A stretch of DNA of 6,135 bases from positions 1 through 6,135 of the forward strand of contig SCUQ01000558.1 of NCBI GenBank assembly GCA_004297635.1. Direction: 5' to 3'. The DNA comes from Rhizorhabdus sp. Lineage in GTDB: Bacteria > Pseudomonadota > Alphaproteobacteria > Sphingomonadales > Sphingomonadaceae. Positions 1 through 6,135 of this stretch are shown here, piece after piece; positions within the stretch are counted from its first letter, which is position 1; each line of letters starts with the position of its first letter. Under the pieces are notes generated by a model, which saw only the letters and a program-made list of their open reading frames with translations, made no database searches and was not told the DNA's origin. The position numbers and the translations under genes are program-made.

Positions 1-575
1 CCAGCCTGCCGTCTCTCGTCAGCATCGTGCCGGCCAATATCGCGTTCCTGAAGACCGCCGGTATCGACATCGACGCCAGCTATCGCACCCGGGTGGGCGA
101 CAATGGCAAGCTCAGCCTGCGCTGGTATGCGAACTATCTCGATAAGTTCGACTCGCAGCAATATGTCGGCGCGCCGGTCGCCCATTATGCGGGCGTCAAC
201 GTGGTCGGCTCCAACCCGGCGGGCTTCCCCCGCTGGCGCGGCAACTTCACGGTCGACTATGAGCAGGGTCCGTTCGGCATCACCCTGTCGGAGCAGTATA
301 TCCACAAGATGCGGCTCGACATGCCCGGCGGCCCGACGCGGAGCCGCTTCGTCGACAACAGCGTTCCCGCCTTCTGGTACACCGATCTTTCGGTGCGCTA
401 CACGGTCGAGGCCGGCGGCGGCAGCTTCGAGCTGTTCGGCAATGTCAGCAACCTGCTCGACCAGAAACCGCCGATCATTCCGGGCACCGTTCCCGGCGTG
501 AACCTGCCCACCAATATCGCGATCTACGACTTCATCGGCCGGGCGTTCACCGCCGGCGTCCGCTTCAAGTTCTGA
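1..575 (+). CDS. TonB-dependent outer-membrane receptor, C-terminal part (5' end outside window)
   Basis: This is the last ~190 residues of a TonB-dependent receptor, a beta-barrel that takes up ligands such as siderophores, glycans or vitamins across the outer membrane using TonB energy. The frame is open from base 3 with no stop to the left edge, so the real start is outside the window. The sequence alternates polar and aromatic residues as barrel strands do (LSLRWYANYLDKF, GITLSEQYIHKM, YTDLSVRYTVE). It carries the family's near-C-terminal pattern FGNVSNLLDQKPP and ends in AGVRFKF; a terminal Phe is the usual outer-membrane insertion signal for the Bam machinery. The plug domain and TonB box are not present, so the substrate cannot be inferred. 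A terminator separates it from the downstream genes, so a functional link to the oxidase operon is not implied. The family call is firm; the substrate is unknown. Confidence 0.9.
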   Translation, partial: SLPSLVSIVPANIAFLKTAGIDIDASYRTRVGDNGKLSLRWYANYLDKFDSQQYVGAPVAHYAGVNVVGSNPAGFPRWRGNFTVDYEQGPFGITLSEQYIHKMRLDMPGGPTRSRFVDNSVPAFWYTDLSVRYTVEAGGGSFELFGNVSNLLDQKPPIIPGTVPGVNLPTNIAIYDFIGRAFTAGVRFKF

Positions 576-581
576 TCATCC

Positions 582-610
582 ATCATCCGCGTCCCGGGGA
601 TGCGGATGAT
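582..610 (+). other. Hairpin in the 3' untranslated region of the receptor gene
   Basis: ATCATCCGC at 582-590 pairs with GCGGATGAT at 602-610. The stem extends inward by one G-U and one U-A pair, giving about 11 bp around a 7-base loop (593-599). It begins 7 bases after the receptor stop codon. No T-run follows it, so alone it is not a standard intrinsic terminator. It may protect the mRNA 3' end or back up the terminator that follows. The pairing is seen directly; the role is inference. Confidence 0.5.
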
Positions 611-620
611 ATCCATCCCG

Positions 621-657
621 GGAAAAGGCCGTCGGCGTCAAGCCGGCGGCCTTTTCC
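621..657 (+). terminator. Rho-independent terminator after the TonB-dependent receptor gene
   Basis: A 16-bp stem (621-636 with 642-657) closes on the 5-base loop GTCAA, with a single T-G wobble. The arms run GGAAAAGGCCGTCGGC and GCCGGCGGCCTTTTCC. The descending arm ends in TTTTCC and is followed by TGTTTTC, giving the U-rich tail. The matching A-run on the ascending arm means it could also work in the opposite direction. It separates transcription of the receptor gene from that of the regulator. Confidence 0.85.
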
Positions 658-774
658 TGTTTTCGGGCGCTTACCGGCGCGTCTTCGTACATTTGCGTAT
701 TCCGGCTGCGGCTCCGCTGGGTGAAACCCAAGCCCTCATCGGGGCCGTCAGTTGCGGGGATTGGCGTAGTGGAT

Positions 775-1491
775 ATGCAGACTGGAATGTTGAGCGGGCG
801 AAGCGGCGGCGGAGAGGCGAACCGCTCGTGCGAGGGCTGTGCGGTGCGCGCCTCCGCGATCTGCTGCTCGCTCGATCCGGTGGCGCTCGACGCGCTCAGC
901 CGTCTCGGCCGCAAGATCCACGTCCTCGCCGGCCAGACGCTGGTCTGGGAGGGCGATGAATCGATCCTGGTGGGCAATGTCCTTGCCGGCATGCTCAAAT
1001 TGTCGACCGTGACCGGTGACGGGCGCGAACAGATCGTCGGCATCGTCTATCCCTCGGATTTCATCGGCCGGCCGTTCGGCCGCGACAGCCATCACAGCGT
1101 GACCGCGCTGACCGACGCATCGCTCTGCGTATTCGGTCGCAGCGCCTTCGACCGCTTCGCCCATGAGCATGGCGAGGTGGAGCATGCGCTGCTCGCGCGC
1201 ACCCTGGTCGAGCTCGATCGCGCGCGACACTGGATGCTGCTGCTCGGGCGCAAATCGGCCTGCGAGCGCGTCGCCAGCCTGATCCTGGAGATGAGCGCCC
1301 GGCTCAACGCCGAGCAGGAGATCGCGCTGCCGCTGTCGCGCCAGCAGATGGCCGATGTGCTGGGGCTGACGATCGAGACGGTCAGCCGGTCGCTGACCAA
1401 GTTGAAGCATGCGGGGATCATCTCGCTGCCGGGGACACGCCGGCTCACGATCGACGCGCCGGATAAGTTGAAGCGTATCGCCGACGGCTGA
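775..1491 (+). CDS. fnrL: Crp/Fnr-family transcriptional regulator, FnrL/FixK-like oxygen sensor
   Basis: This is a 238-residue cytoplasmic regulator expected to activate microaerobic genes. The N-terminal cysteines Cys19, Cys22 and Cys30 (C-x2-C-x7-C, with an extra Cys31) and the internal Cys118 match the four ligands that hold the oxygen-labile [4Fe-4S] cluster in FNR. A cyclic-nucleotide-binding-like beta-roll covers roughly residues 40-125, a dimerisation helix about 133-172, and a winged helix-turn-helix about 185-220 (LPLSRQQMADVLGLTIETVSRSL). The recognition helix has ETVSR, giving the E-x2-S-R signature (Glu201, Ser204, Arg205) that FNR uses to read TTGAT half-sites. The start is uncertain. 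ATG 775 puts the first cysteine at residue 19, near Cys20 of E. coli FNR. GTG 769 is two codons longer and has GGGGA (756-760) at good spacing. The frame stays open to GTG 721 without a ribosome site. The gene lies just upstream of an FNR-type box and ccoN, a standard pairing. The symbol rests on similarity; FixK or FnrN would be equivalent names. Confidence 0.88.
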   Translation: MQTGMLSGRSGGGEANRSCEGCAVRASAICCSLDPVALDALSRLGRKIHVLAGQTLVWEGDESILVGNVLAGMLKLSTVTGDGREQIVGIVYPSDFIGRPFGRDSHHSVTALTDASLCVFGRSAFDRFAHEHGEVEHALLARTLVELDRARHWMLLLGRKSACERVASLILEMSARLNAEQEIALPLSRQQMADVLGLTIETVSRSLTKLKHAGIISLPGTRRLTIDAPDKLKRIADG

Positions 1492-1495
1492 AGGT

Positions 1496-1509
1496 TTGAC
1501 CTCGGTCAA
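1496..1509. promoter_or_regulatory. FNR/FixK-type operator (anaerobox) upstream of ccoN
   Basis: TTGACCTCGGTCAA is a palindrome of TTGACC and GGTCAA around TC. It fits TTGAT-N4-ATCAA with only the innermost base of each half-site changed (T to C, A to G), and it fits the broader TTGA-N6-TCAA. Its centre is 63 bp before the ccoN start codon. If it acts as a class II activator site at -41.5, transcription would begin near base 1544 and leave a leader of about 22 bases. No convincing -10 hexamer is visible at 1532-1537 (GATGGC), which would fit a promoter dependent on an activator. The likely ligand is the Fnr-like protein encoded immediately upstream. Confidence 0.82.
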
Positions 1510-1549
1510 GGACCCGTTCCCGCCAATGGGCGATGGCCCGGCGACCTGG

Positions 1550-1565
1550 AAAAAAGAGGAAGAAG
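1550..1565 (+). promoter_or_regulatory. Purine-rich ribosome binding site that decides the ccoN start
   Basis: An unbroken run of purines containing AGAGGAAG lies directly before ATG 1566, giving Shine-Dalgarno pairing at suitable spacing. An in-frame ATG at 1533 would add [11 protein letters not shown], but it lacks such a site and would lie upstream of the transcription start predicted from the FNR box. Both points favour 1566. Confidence 0.7.
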
Positions 1566-3215
1566 ATGGACGCTCTGTTGTTCCGGAGTGGGGGGTGGTT
1601 CTGCGCCTTTCTGCTTGCCGTGGTCGCCTGCATGCTGGCGGTGGATTCCGCCTTTGCGATCCAGATGGGCATCGTTGCCGTGGCGGCGCTGGTGACGCTC
1701 GTCGCGACCCTGCGGCAGGCCGATTTCGAAACCCTGGGCGGGCGTTCCGGCCGGCCCGTCGCGACGGGCTATTATGACGATGTGATCCGCTGGGGCGTGA
1801 TCGCGACGATGTTCTGGGGCCTGGCCGGGTTTCTGGCCGGGCTCTACATCGCGTTGCAGCTGGCCTTTCCGGCGCTCAACCTTGGCCTCGAATATAGCAG
1901 CTTCGGGCGGCTGCGCCCGCTGCACACATCCGCGGTGATCTTCGCCTTCGGCGGCAATGCGCTGATCTGCACCAGCTTCTGGGTGGTGCAGCGCACCTGC
2001 CGGGCGCGGCTCGCCTTTCCGGCGCTCGCCCGCTTCGTCTTCTGGGGCTACCAGCTGTTCATCGTGCTGGCGGCGACCGGCTATCTGCTGGGCATCACCG
2101 AAGGCCGCGAATATGCCGAGCCCGAATGGTATGTAGATATCTGGCTGACGATCATCTGGGTCAGCTATCTCGCCGTCTATCTGGGTACGATCGTGCGCCG
2201 GTCGGAGCCGCATATATACGTCGCCAACTGGTTCTATCTCAGCTTCATCGTCACCGTGGCGATGCTGCACCTCGTCAACAACATGTCGATGCCGGTCTCG
2301 CTGTTCGGATCGAAGAGCTATTCCGCCTTTGCCGGCGTACAGGATGCGCTGACCCAATGGTGGTACGGCCATAATGCGGTCGGCTTCTTCCTGACCGCCG
2401 GCTTCCTGGGCATGATGTATTATTTCGTGCCCAAGCAGGCCGAGCGCCCGGTCTACAGCTACCGGCTGTCGATCGTCCATTTCTGGTCGCTGATCTTCCT
2501 CTACATCTGGGCGGGTCCGCACCACCTCCATTACACCGCGCTGCCCGATTGGGCGCAGACGCTGGGCATGGTGTTCTCGGTCATGCTGTGGATGCCGAGC
2601 TGGGGCGGCATGATCAACGGGCTGATGACCCTGTCGGGCGCCTGGGACAAGGTCCGCACCGATCCGATCATCCGCATGATGGTGCTGGCGCTGGCCTTCT
2701 ACGGCATGTCGACCTTCGAGGGGCCGATGATGAGCGTGAAGGCGGTCAACAGCCTGTCCCACTATACCGACTGGACGATCGGCCATGTCCATTCGGGCGC
2801 GCTGGGCTGGAATGGGATGATCACCTTCGCGGCGATCTATTTCCTGACGCCGCGCCTGTGGGGCCGCACCCGCCTTTATTCGCTGCGGATGATCAACTGG
2901 CACTTCTGGGCGGCGACCCTGGGCATCGTCCTCTACGCCTCATCGATGTGGGTGGCGGGCATCATGCAGGGGCTGATGTGGCGCGAATATGGGGCCGACG
3001 GCTATCTCGTCTATGCCTTCGCCGACGTCATCGCCGCGATGAAGCCCTATTATCTGATCCGGGCGACGGGCGGCATTCTCTACCTGGCCGGCGCGCTCAT
3101 CATGGCGTGGAACATCGCCCAGACGATCCGCGGCAAGCTGCGCGACGAAGCGCCGCTCGCCGATGCCCCCTATGACCCCGCGCTGGACAAGCCGATCCAG
3201 CCGGTTGCGGCCTGA
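1566..3215 (+). CDS. ccoN: cbb3-type cytochrome c oxidase subunit I (CcoN)
   Basis: This is the catalytic subunit of the high-affinity cbb3 oxidase, reducing oxygen to water at a heme b3-CuB centre in the inner membrane and pumping protons. It has 549 residues, is strongly hydrophobic and has many membrane helices. Expected ligands are all visible: His120 ([12 protein letters not shown]) and His409 for low-spin heme b; His407 ([11 protein letters not shown]) for heme b3; His269 ([11 protein letters not shown]), His319 and His320 (GPHHLHY) for CuB. Tyr313 sits six residues before His319, as does the Tyr that is cross-linked to a CuB histidine in the Pseudomonas stutzeri enzyme. Glu385 (STFEGPMM) matches a conserved Glu near heme b3. 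Relative to the roughly 475-residue P. stutzeri protein there are about 60 extra N-terminal residues, with hydrophobic stretches near residues 11-31 and 33-49. The start at 1566 is chosen for its ribosome site. It is the first oxidase gene behind the FNR box. Confidence 0.97.
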   Translation: MDALLFRSGGWFCAFLLAVVACMLAVDSAFAIQMGIVAVAALVTLVATLRQADFETLGGRSGRPVATGYYDDVIRWGVIATMFWGLAGFLAGLYIALQLAFPALNLGLEYSSFGRLRPLHTSAVIFAFGGNALICTSFWVVQRTCRARLAFPALARFVFWGYQLFIVLAATGYLLGITEGREYAEPEWYVDIWLTIIWVSYLAVYLGTIVRRSEPHIYVANWFYLSFIVTVAMLHLVNNMSMPVSLFGSKSYSAFAGVQDALTQWWYGHNAVGFFLTAGFLGMMYYFVPKQAERPVYSYRLSIVHFWSLIFLYIWAGPHHLHYTALPDWAQTLGMVFSVMLWMPSWGGMINGLMTLSGAWDKVRTDPIIRMMVLALAFYGMSTFEGPMMSVKAVNSLSHYTDWTIGHVHSGALGWNGMITFAAIYFLTPRLWGRTRLYSLRMINWHFWAATLGIVLYASSMWVAGIMQGLMWREYGADGYLVYAFADVIAAMKPYYLIRATGGILYLAGALIMAWNIAQTIRGKLRDEAPLADAPYDPALDKPIQPVAA

Positions 3216-3228
3216 AGGATCCCGCATC

Positions 3229-3963
3229 ATGGCAAGCAAAATCCTCGACCATGGCAAGATCGAGCGCAACGTCACGCTGCTGCTCATCCTCGCCCTCATC
3301 ACCGTGGCGATCGGCGGCATCGTCGAGATCGCGCCGCTCTTCTGGATCGACTCGACGGTCGAGAAGGTGAAGGGCGTGCGACCCTATACCCCGCTCGAAC
3401 TGGCGGGCCGCAACGTCTACATCCGCGAAGGCTGCTACAACTGCCACAGCCAGATGATCCGTCCGTTCCGGGACGAGGTGGAGCGCTATGGCCGTTACAG
3501 CCTGGCGGCCGAGAGCATGTATGATCACCCGTTCCAGTGGGGATCGAAGCGCACCGGCCCCGATCTGGCGCGCGTCGGCGGCCGCTATTCGGACGAGTGG
3601 CATGTCCAGCATCTGGCCGATCCCCGCTCGGTGGTGCCGGAATCGATCATGCCCGGCTATGCCTTCCTCAAGACCCGCGACCTGCCGGTCGACCGGCTCG
3701 ACGCGCATCTGCGGGCGCTGCGCCGCGTGGGCGTTCCCTATAGCGACGAGGATATCGCCAAGGCGGTCGAGGATGCGATGGCGCAGGCCGATCCCGATGC
3801 CGACGCGAGCGGCCTGAAGGCCCGCTATCCCAAGGCGCAGGCCCGCGATTTCGATGGCGACCCGAAGCGGCTGACCGAGATGGACGCGCTCGTCGCCTAT
3901 CTCCAGATGCTCGGCACGCTGGTCGATACGCGCGCCGCCGAACCGATGGAGCAGGCGCGATGA
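3229..3963 (+). CDS. ccoO: cbb3-type cytochrome c oxidase subunit II, monoheme cytochrome c (CcoO)
   Basis: CcoO carries electrons from CcoP toward the CcoN active site. It has 244 residues, an N-terminal membrane anchor at about residues 16-38 ([16 protein letters not shown]), and a periplasmic heme c domain. The heme site is CYNCH (Cys69, Cys72, His73) in the family-typical context [17 protein letters not shown]. Met141 in SIMPGYAFL is the probable second axial ligand. Further conserved stretches are [16 protein letters not shown] and the C-terminal [13 protein letters not shown]. The start at 3229 has GAAGGA (3214-3219) at good spacing, and the gap to the ccoN stop is 13 bases. The reading frame is open upstream into ccoN, but an earlier start would add a non-conserved tail. 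Its end overlaps the ccoQ start by 4 bases. Confidence 0.97.
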   Translation: MASKILDHGKIERNVTLLLILALITVAIGGIVEIAPLFWIDSTVEKVKGVRPYTPLELAGRNVYIREGCYNCHSQMIRPFRDEVERYGRYSLAAESMYDHPFQWGSKRTGPDLARVGGRYSDEWHVQHLADPRSVVPESIMPGYAFLKTRDLPVDRLDAHLRALRRVGVPYSDEDIAKAVEDAMAQADPDADASGLKARYPKAQARDFDGDPKRLTEMDALVAYLQMLGTLVDTRAAEPMEQAR

Positions 3964-4124
3964 CCTATGATCTGCTGCGCCATGCCGCCGATAGCTGGGG
4001 GCTGCTGTTCCTGACGCTGGTCTTCGTCTTCGCCGTGTGGCGGGCCTTCCGGCCCTCCGCGCGCGCGCATCACCGCGACGCCAGCCTGATCCCCTTCCGA
4101 GACGAAAGTCCGAACGATGACTGA
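3960..4124 (+). CDS. ccoQ: cbb3-type oxidase small subunit CcoQ
   Basis: This is a 54-residue protein with one hydrophobic span at about residues 13-28 ([15 protein letters not shown]), followed by a basic then mixed-charge tail ([13 protein letters not shown]). That size and shape, and the position between ccoO and ccoP, are diagnostic for CcoQ, which is poorly conserved in sequence. CcoQ is a membrane peptide reported to stabilise the interaction of CcoP with the CcoNO core. The ATG overlaps the ccoO stop as ATGA, with GGAG (3948-3951) 8 bases before it. The 3' end overlaps ccoP by 8 bases. The gene is easily missed because of its length; the call rests mainly on context and topology. Confidence 0.9.
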   Translation: MTYDLLRHAADSWGLLFLTLVFVFAVWRAFRPSARAHHRDASLIPFRDESPNDD

Positions 4125-4986
4125 GCAGAAGATCGACGAGGCGACCGGAGTCGCTACCAAAGGCCATGAATGGGACGGTATCGAGGAACTCGATACGCCG
4201 CTGCCCCGCTGGTGGTTGTGGACCTTCTACGCGACCATCCTTTTCGCGATCGGCTATTGCATCGCCTATCCGGCGATCCCGCTGCTCCATCGCGCGACGA
4301 GCGGCGTGCTCGGCTGGTCGAGCCGCGGCGATCTGGCCCATGACATGCGCGCGGCGGATGCCGCCGGCGCCGCGACGCGCGCCGCGATCGCGCGGGCCGA
4401 CATCGCGACGCTCGACCCGCAAAGCCCGCTGATGCAGGCGGCGGTCGCGGGCGGCCGGGCGGCGTTCAAGGTCAACTGCACGACCTGTCATGGCGCGGGC
4501 GCCGCCGGCAGCAAGGGCTATCCGAACCTCAACGACGATGACTGGCTGTGGGGCGGGGACCGCGCCGCGATCCACCAGACGCTCGTCCATGGCATCCGCC
4601 AGCCCGATGATGCGGCGACCCGCCTGTCGCAGATGCCGGCCTTCGGCCGCGACGGCATCCTCAAGCCCGACGAGATCCAGGATCTGGTGTCCTATGTCCG
4701 GCTGATAGCCCGCAAGGAGCCGGCCAGCGCCGGCGCACGGCGCGGGGCGCCATTGTTCGCGGCGAACTGCGCGATCTGTCACGGTGCCGATGCGAAGGGC
4801 AATCGTCAGTTCGGCGCGCCGAACCTGACCGACGCGATCTGGCTCTATGGCGGCGACCGCGACGGCCTGACCGCGACGATCACCAATGCCCGTGCCGGCG
4901 TCATGCCCGCCTGGGGCAACAGGCTCGACGCCGCGACCATCAACATGCTCACCGCCTATGTCCATTCGCTCGGCGGCGGCGAGTGA
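4117..4986 (+). CDS. ccoP: cbb3-type cytochrome c oxidase subunit III, diheme cytochrome c (CcoP)
   Basis: CcoP is the membrane-anchored diheme cytochrome that accepts electrons from soluble or membrane cytochrome c and passes them to CcoO. It has 289 residues. The N-terminal region has the family's HEWDGIEELDTPLPRWWLW motif leading into one membrane helix at about residues 32-55. Two cytochrome c domains follow: CTTCH (Cys121, Cys124, His125) with probable ligand Met173 in QMPAF, and CAICH (Cys218, Cys221, His222) with probable ligand Met263 in VMPAW. Each domain also has the typical PNL-x-D-x2-WL-x-GGDR stretch, reflecting an internal duplication. The start codon lies within the last codons of ccoQ and has only a weak ribosome site, so translation is probably coupled to ccoQ. 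Its stop overlaps the ccoG start by one base. Confidence 0.97.
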   Translation: MTEQKIDEATGVATKGHEWDGIEELDTPLPRWWLWTFYATILFAIGYCIAYPAIPLLHRATSGVLGWSSRGDLAHDMRAADAAGAATRAAIARADIATLDPQSPLMQAAVAGGRAAFKVNCTTCHGAGAAGSKGYPNLNDDDWLWGGDRAAIHQTLVHGIRQPDDAATRLSQMPAFGRDGILKPDEIQDLVSYVRLIARKEPASAGARRGAPLFAANCAICHGADAKGNRQFGAPNLTDAIWLYGGDRDGLTATITNARAGVMPAWGNRLDAATINMLTAYVHSLGGGE

Positions 4987-6135
4987 TGTCCAGCCATGAG
5001 GATCGCACCGGAAAGCAGGGCGGGCTCTATGCCCGCCGTGCCGATATTTTCCCGCGGGCGGTCGACGGCTTCTACCGGCGGCTCAAATGGATCGTCATGG
5101 CGGTCACGCTGGCCATTTATTATGTCACGCCCTGGCTGCGCTGGGATCGCGGCGCCTATGCGCCCGACCAGGCGGTGCTGGTCGATCTGGCGCATCGCCG
5201 CTTCTACTTCTTCGCGATCGAGATCTGGCCGCATGAATTCTATTTCGTCGCGGGGCTGCTGGTCATGGCCGGGGTCGGGCTGTTCCTCGTCACCTCCACG
5301 GTGGGCCGTGCCTGGTGCGGCTATGCCTGTCCGCAGACGGTGTGGACCGACCTGTTCCTCCATATCGAGCGCGCGATCGACGGGGATCGCAACGCGCAGC
5401 TACGGCTGAGGAACGCGCCGTGGAGCCTGAACAAGATCGGCCGGCGAACGCTCAAACATGGCCTGTGGCTGATCGTGGGCATGCTGACCGGTGGCGCCTG
5501 GATATTCTATTTCGCCGATGCGCCGACGCTCGCGCGCGGCCTATGGACCGGCGATGCCGCGCCGGTCGCCTATGTCACCGTCGCCGTCCTCACCGCCACC
5601 ACCTATGTCTTCGGCGGGCTGATGCGCGAGCAGGTCTGCATCTATATGTGCCCCTGGCCGCGCATCCAGTCGGCGATGCTCGACGAACGATCACTGATCG
5701 TAACCTACAAGGACTGGCGCGGCGAACCGCGTTCCCACGGGATCAAGCGCAGCGAGGATGCGGGCGACTGCATCGACTGCAGCGCCTGCGTGCAGGTCTG
5801 CCCGACCGGGATCGACATCCGGGCGGGGGCGCAGCTCGCCTGCATCACCTGCGCGCTGTGCATCGACGCGTGCGACGAGATGATGGGCAAGATCGGCCGT
5901 CCGCGCGGCCTGATCGATTATGCGACGCTGGAGGACTGTCGGGCAGAGGCTGCCGGCGCCCCACCGGTTCCGATCCGACGCACGCTGCTGCGCCCCCGCA
6001 CGCTGGCCTATTTCGGACTCTGGGGCGCTGTCGGCCTGGCGATGATGTTCGCGCTGGGCGCGCGCACCCGTCTCGACCTGTCGGTCGCGCATGACCGCAA
6101 TCCGGTCATGCGCGACCGACAGGTCGAGACGGGTG
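4986..6135 (+). CDS. ccoG: Cytochrome c oxidase accessory protein CcoG (FixG/RdxA), 3' part missing
   Basis: CcoG is an inner-membrane iron-sulfur protein needed for cbb3 assembly; in Rhodobacter it is linked to reduction of Cu(II) to Cu(I) for the CuB site. The window holds 383 codons of an expected ~480. Visible are the N-terminal LYARRADIFPRAVDGFYRRLKW, membrane spans near residues 35-50, 86-104, 158-176, 194-212 and 340-357, and two CxxxCP motifs: WCGYACPQTVWTDLF (Cys111, Cys115) and VCIYMCPWPR (Cys218, Cys222). Two ferredoxin-type clusters follow: Cys262, 265, 268, 272 (CIDCSACVQVCP) and Cys286, 289, 292, 296 (CITCALCIDACDE). ATG 4986 shares one base with the ccoP TGA. The family normally continues after HDRNP with a V-x-LSDGS-x-RN segment. 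Here it instead reads MRDRQVETG, the translation of a fold-back of the preceding bases. Residues after about 374 are therefore probably not genuine. Confidence 0.95.
   Translation, partial: MSSHEDRTGKQGGLYARRADIFPRAVDGFYRRLKWIVMAVTLAIYYVTPWLRWDRGAYAPDQAVLVDLAHRRFYFFAIEIWPHEFYFVAGLLVMAGVGLFLVTSTVGRAWCGYACPQTVWTDLFLHIERAIDGDRNAQLRLRNAPWSLNKIGRRTLKHGLWLIVGMLTGGAWIFYFADAPTLARGLWTGDAAPVAYVTVAVLTATTYVFGGLMREQVCIYMCPWPRIQSAMLDERSLIVTYKDWRGEPRSHGIKRSEDAGDCIDCSACVQVCPTGIDIRAGAQLACITCALCIDACDEMMGKIGRPRGLIDYATLEDCRAEAAGAPPVPIRRTLLRPRTLAYFGLWGAVGLAMMFALGARTRLDLSVAHDRNPVMRDRQVETG
6065..6135. repeat. Perfect 33-bp inverted repeat at the right window edge, probable fold-back artefact
   Basis: Bases 6065-6097 are the exact reverse complement of 6103-6135, separated only by CAATC (6098-6102). 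The repeat lies wholly inside the ccoG frame and runs to the last base of the window, so the second arm may continue beyond it. The protein matches the CcoG family through HDRNP and then diverges within the second arm. Reading the minus strand from base 6092 gives MRDRQVETG, identical to the last nine residues of the ccoG frame. A short native palindrome here (GACCG / CGGTC) could have seeded the fold-back. The symmetry is directly visible; its artefactual origin is inferred. Confidence 0.93.

Noticed and set aside
718..730. Small inverted repeat TGGGT-GAA-ACCCA in the regulator leader
   Set aside because: Five-base arms are common by chance in GC-rich DNA, and no operator family fits it clearly.
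748..1509. 253-codon minus-strand frame opposite the Fnr-like gene
   Set aside because: No recognisable motif, and the plus strand encodes a complete, motif-rich regulator.
1533..1565. Earlier in-frame ATG for ccoN
   Set aside because: It lacks a ribosome site, would add a very basic [11 protein letters not shown] tail, and lies upstream of the transcription start predicted from the FNR box.
1506..2903. 465-codon open frame on the minus strand opposite ccoN
   Set aside because: Same low-complexity charged composition with no domain; it is a shadow of ccoN.
3100..4965. 621-codon open frame on the minus strand opposite ccoO, ccoQ and ccoP
   Set aside because: Its product is rich in Arg, His, Gly, Ala and Asp without any recognisable domain, and it lies antisense to three unmistakable genes. 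Long antisense frames are expected from the codon bias of high-GC DNA.
5315..6094. 259-codon plus-strand frame overlapping ccoG in another phase
   Set aside because: The ccoG frame carries all conserved motifs through this stretch. The alternative is Arg/Ala/Pro-rich shadow translation.
6065..6135. Inverted repeat read as an intrinsic terminator or a mobile-element end
   Set aside because: It has no T-run, lies inside the conserved ccoG frame well before the expected stop, has perfectly matched arms and a tiny loop, and there is no transposase or target duplication in view.
1..6135. CRISPR arrays, tRNA or rRNA genes, insertion sequences, defence or phage genes
   Set aside because: I looked for direct-repeat arrays, cloverleaf-like segments and transposase or integrase motifs and saw none; the window is almost fully occupied by the genes listed.

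Overview
The window looks like a high-GC alphaproteobacterium, most likely a sphingomonad. This is inferred from GC-rich codon use, a TonB-dependent receptor next to respiratory genes, an FnrL-type regulator with Cys-x2-Cys-x7-Cys spacing, and a long CcoN. The assignment comes from reading the sequence, not from a database match.

Layout, all on the + strand. Bases 1-575 hold the C-terminal end of a TonB-dependent outer-membrane receptor, open at the left edge. Bases 576-774 hold two consecutive hairpins, the second a convincing rho-independent terminator, and then the leader of the next gene. Bases 775-1491 encode a Crp/Fnr-family regulator with a probable [4Fe-4S] sensor. A near-consensus FNR/FixK box (TTGAC-N4-GTCAA) starts five bases after its stop codon and lies about 57 bp before ccoN. 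The cbb3-type cytochrome c oxidase operon follows: ccoN (1566-3215), ccoO (3229-3963), the small ccoQ (3960-4124), ccoP (4117-4986) and the start of ccoG (4986 to the right edge). The last three junctions are start/stop overlaps, which suggests translational coupling.

The genes form one coherent unit. The Fnr-like protein would lose activity when oxygen destroys its cluster. At low oxygen it would bind the box and drive ccoNOQP, the high-affinity terminal oxidase, together with ccoG, an iron-sulfur membrane protein needed for copper delivery and oxidase assembly. The usual next genes (ccoH, ccoI, ccoS) would lie past the right edge.

I found no undescribed system: this is a canonical microaerobic respiration locus. 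The most notable observation is at the right end. The last 71 bases form a perfect 33-bp inverted repeat with a 5-base loop, lying inside ccoG exactly where the protein stops matching its family. This looks like a fold-back (chimeric hairpin) artefact at a contig end, so roughly the last 25-28 bases should not be trusted as genomic sequence.
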